The translations under genes were made by a program, and so were the position numbers. Of a stretch of DNA of 7,722 bases, positions 7,421 through 7,722 are shown piece by piece; position 1 is the stretch's first letter, and each line of letters begins with the position of its first letter. Origin of the DNA: Gammaproteobacteria bacterium (GTDB lineage: Bacteria; Pseudomonadota; Gammaproteobacteria; Chromatiales; Chromatiaceae); the NCBI GenBank assembly GCA_015231665.1, contig JADGBD010000088.1, positions 1 to 7,722 of the forward strand, read 5' to 3'. Below the pieces are notes generated by a model. It saw nothing but the letters and a program-made list of their open reading frames with translations. It had not been told where the DNA came from and did no database searches.

Positions 7421-7722
7421 CAGCCAGGCCAGCCTGCCCTTCATTTCCCATCTGTTGGAGCTGCGCGACCGCCTGTTGCGCATGATCCTCGGCATCCTCA
7501 TCCTGCTGTTGGTGCTGTTTCCCTTCGCCAACGACATCTACCACTTCATCGCCAGCCCCCTGCTGGCGCACCTGCCGGAAGGCACCCAGATGATCGCCAC
7601 CCAGGTGGCCTCGCCCTTTCTGACGCCCTTCAAGCTCAGCCTGGTGGCGGCGGTGTTCCTCACCATCCCTTGGATTCTCTACCAGTTCTGGGCCTTCGTC
7701 GCCCCCGGCCTGTACCAACACT
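7413..7722 (+). CDS. tatC: Sec-independent (twin-arginine) translocase subunit TatC (partial, 3' end outside window)
   Basis: TatC is the six-helix core of the Tat receptor. The first 103 codons are present. The cytoplasmic N-terminus has the signal-peptide contact motif SHLLELRDR (12-20, with Glu16 matching E. coli Glu15). The first membrane helix covers roughly residues 22-39. FANDIYH, MIATQVASPF and the second helix follow, then FVAPGLYQH at 96-103 where the window cuts. The ATG at 7413 lies inside the end of tatB (ATGACTGA overlap of 8 nt), a usual arrangement in tat operons. The base after the last full codon is T, so the residue aligned with the conserved E. coli Glu103 cannot be Glu as sequenced. 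This sits on the window edge and may be a sequence-end error. Confidence 0.95.
   Translation, partial: MTDSQASLPFISHLLELRDRLLRMILGILILLLVLFPFANDIYHFIASPLLAHLPEGTQMIATQVASPFLTPFKLSLVAAVFLTIPWILYQFWAFVAPGLYQH

Overview
The window looks like a chromosomal housekeeping segment of a GC-rich gammaproteobacterium. The gene order typA–dtd–hisB–hisH–hisA–hisF–hisE–tatA–tatB–tatC, and the protein sequences (TypA, DTD, TatA and TatC read close to their E. coli and Pseudomonas counterparts), suggest the Chromatiales or a neighbouring sulfur-oxidising group. That placement is from gene content and resemblance only. No phage, transposase or CRISPR signal was seen.

Layout. At the left edge, on the minus strand, is the signal-peptide end of a secreted protein, probably the TesA-type esterase/lysophospholipase. 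Divergent from it, and overlapping its likely 5' end, is a YbbA/LolD-type ABC ATPase (121-801) without the FtsX-type permease that usually follows. Next come typA (ribosome-associated GTPase, start best placed at the GTG at 901) and dtd (D-aminoacyl-tRNA deacylase). The histidine block follows: hisB and hisH (overlapping by one base), hisA, hisF and hisE. Together these cover the IGP dehydratase, the ProFAR isomerase, the two-subunit IGP synthase and the phosphoribosyl-ATP pyrophosphatase. hisI, commonly found between hisF and hisE in related genomes, is not here. The window ends with tatA, tatB and the first 103 codons of tatC, encoding the twin-arginine translocase.

The unexpected structure is a family of four intergenic elements of about 86-96 bp at 3181-3266, 4500-4590, 5381-5476 and 6265-6355. 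One sits directly in front of each separately translated his unit (hisBH, hisA, hisF, hisE), and none was seen elsewhere in the window. Each has four short CGCARAG-like units, an A/T-rich centre of 10-16 nt, then four inverted CTYTGCG-like units. The unit spacing of 9-10-9 nt is the same in all eight arms apart from one extra base in one arm. The arms can form a segmented hairpin in the mRNA. The base changes between units look independent of strict mirror pairing, and the third copy is built almost entirely from a different unit (CGCAAAG).

Other points of interest: tatA has no ATG, GTG or TTG at its conserved N-terminus, although one extra G in the GG at 6852-6853 would create one. The DTD motif usually written SQFT reads PQFT. 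The ABC ATPase has no visible partner. All gaps between genes are shorter than 300 bases.
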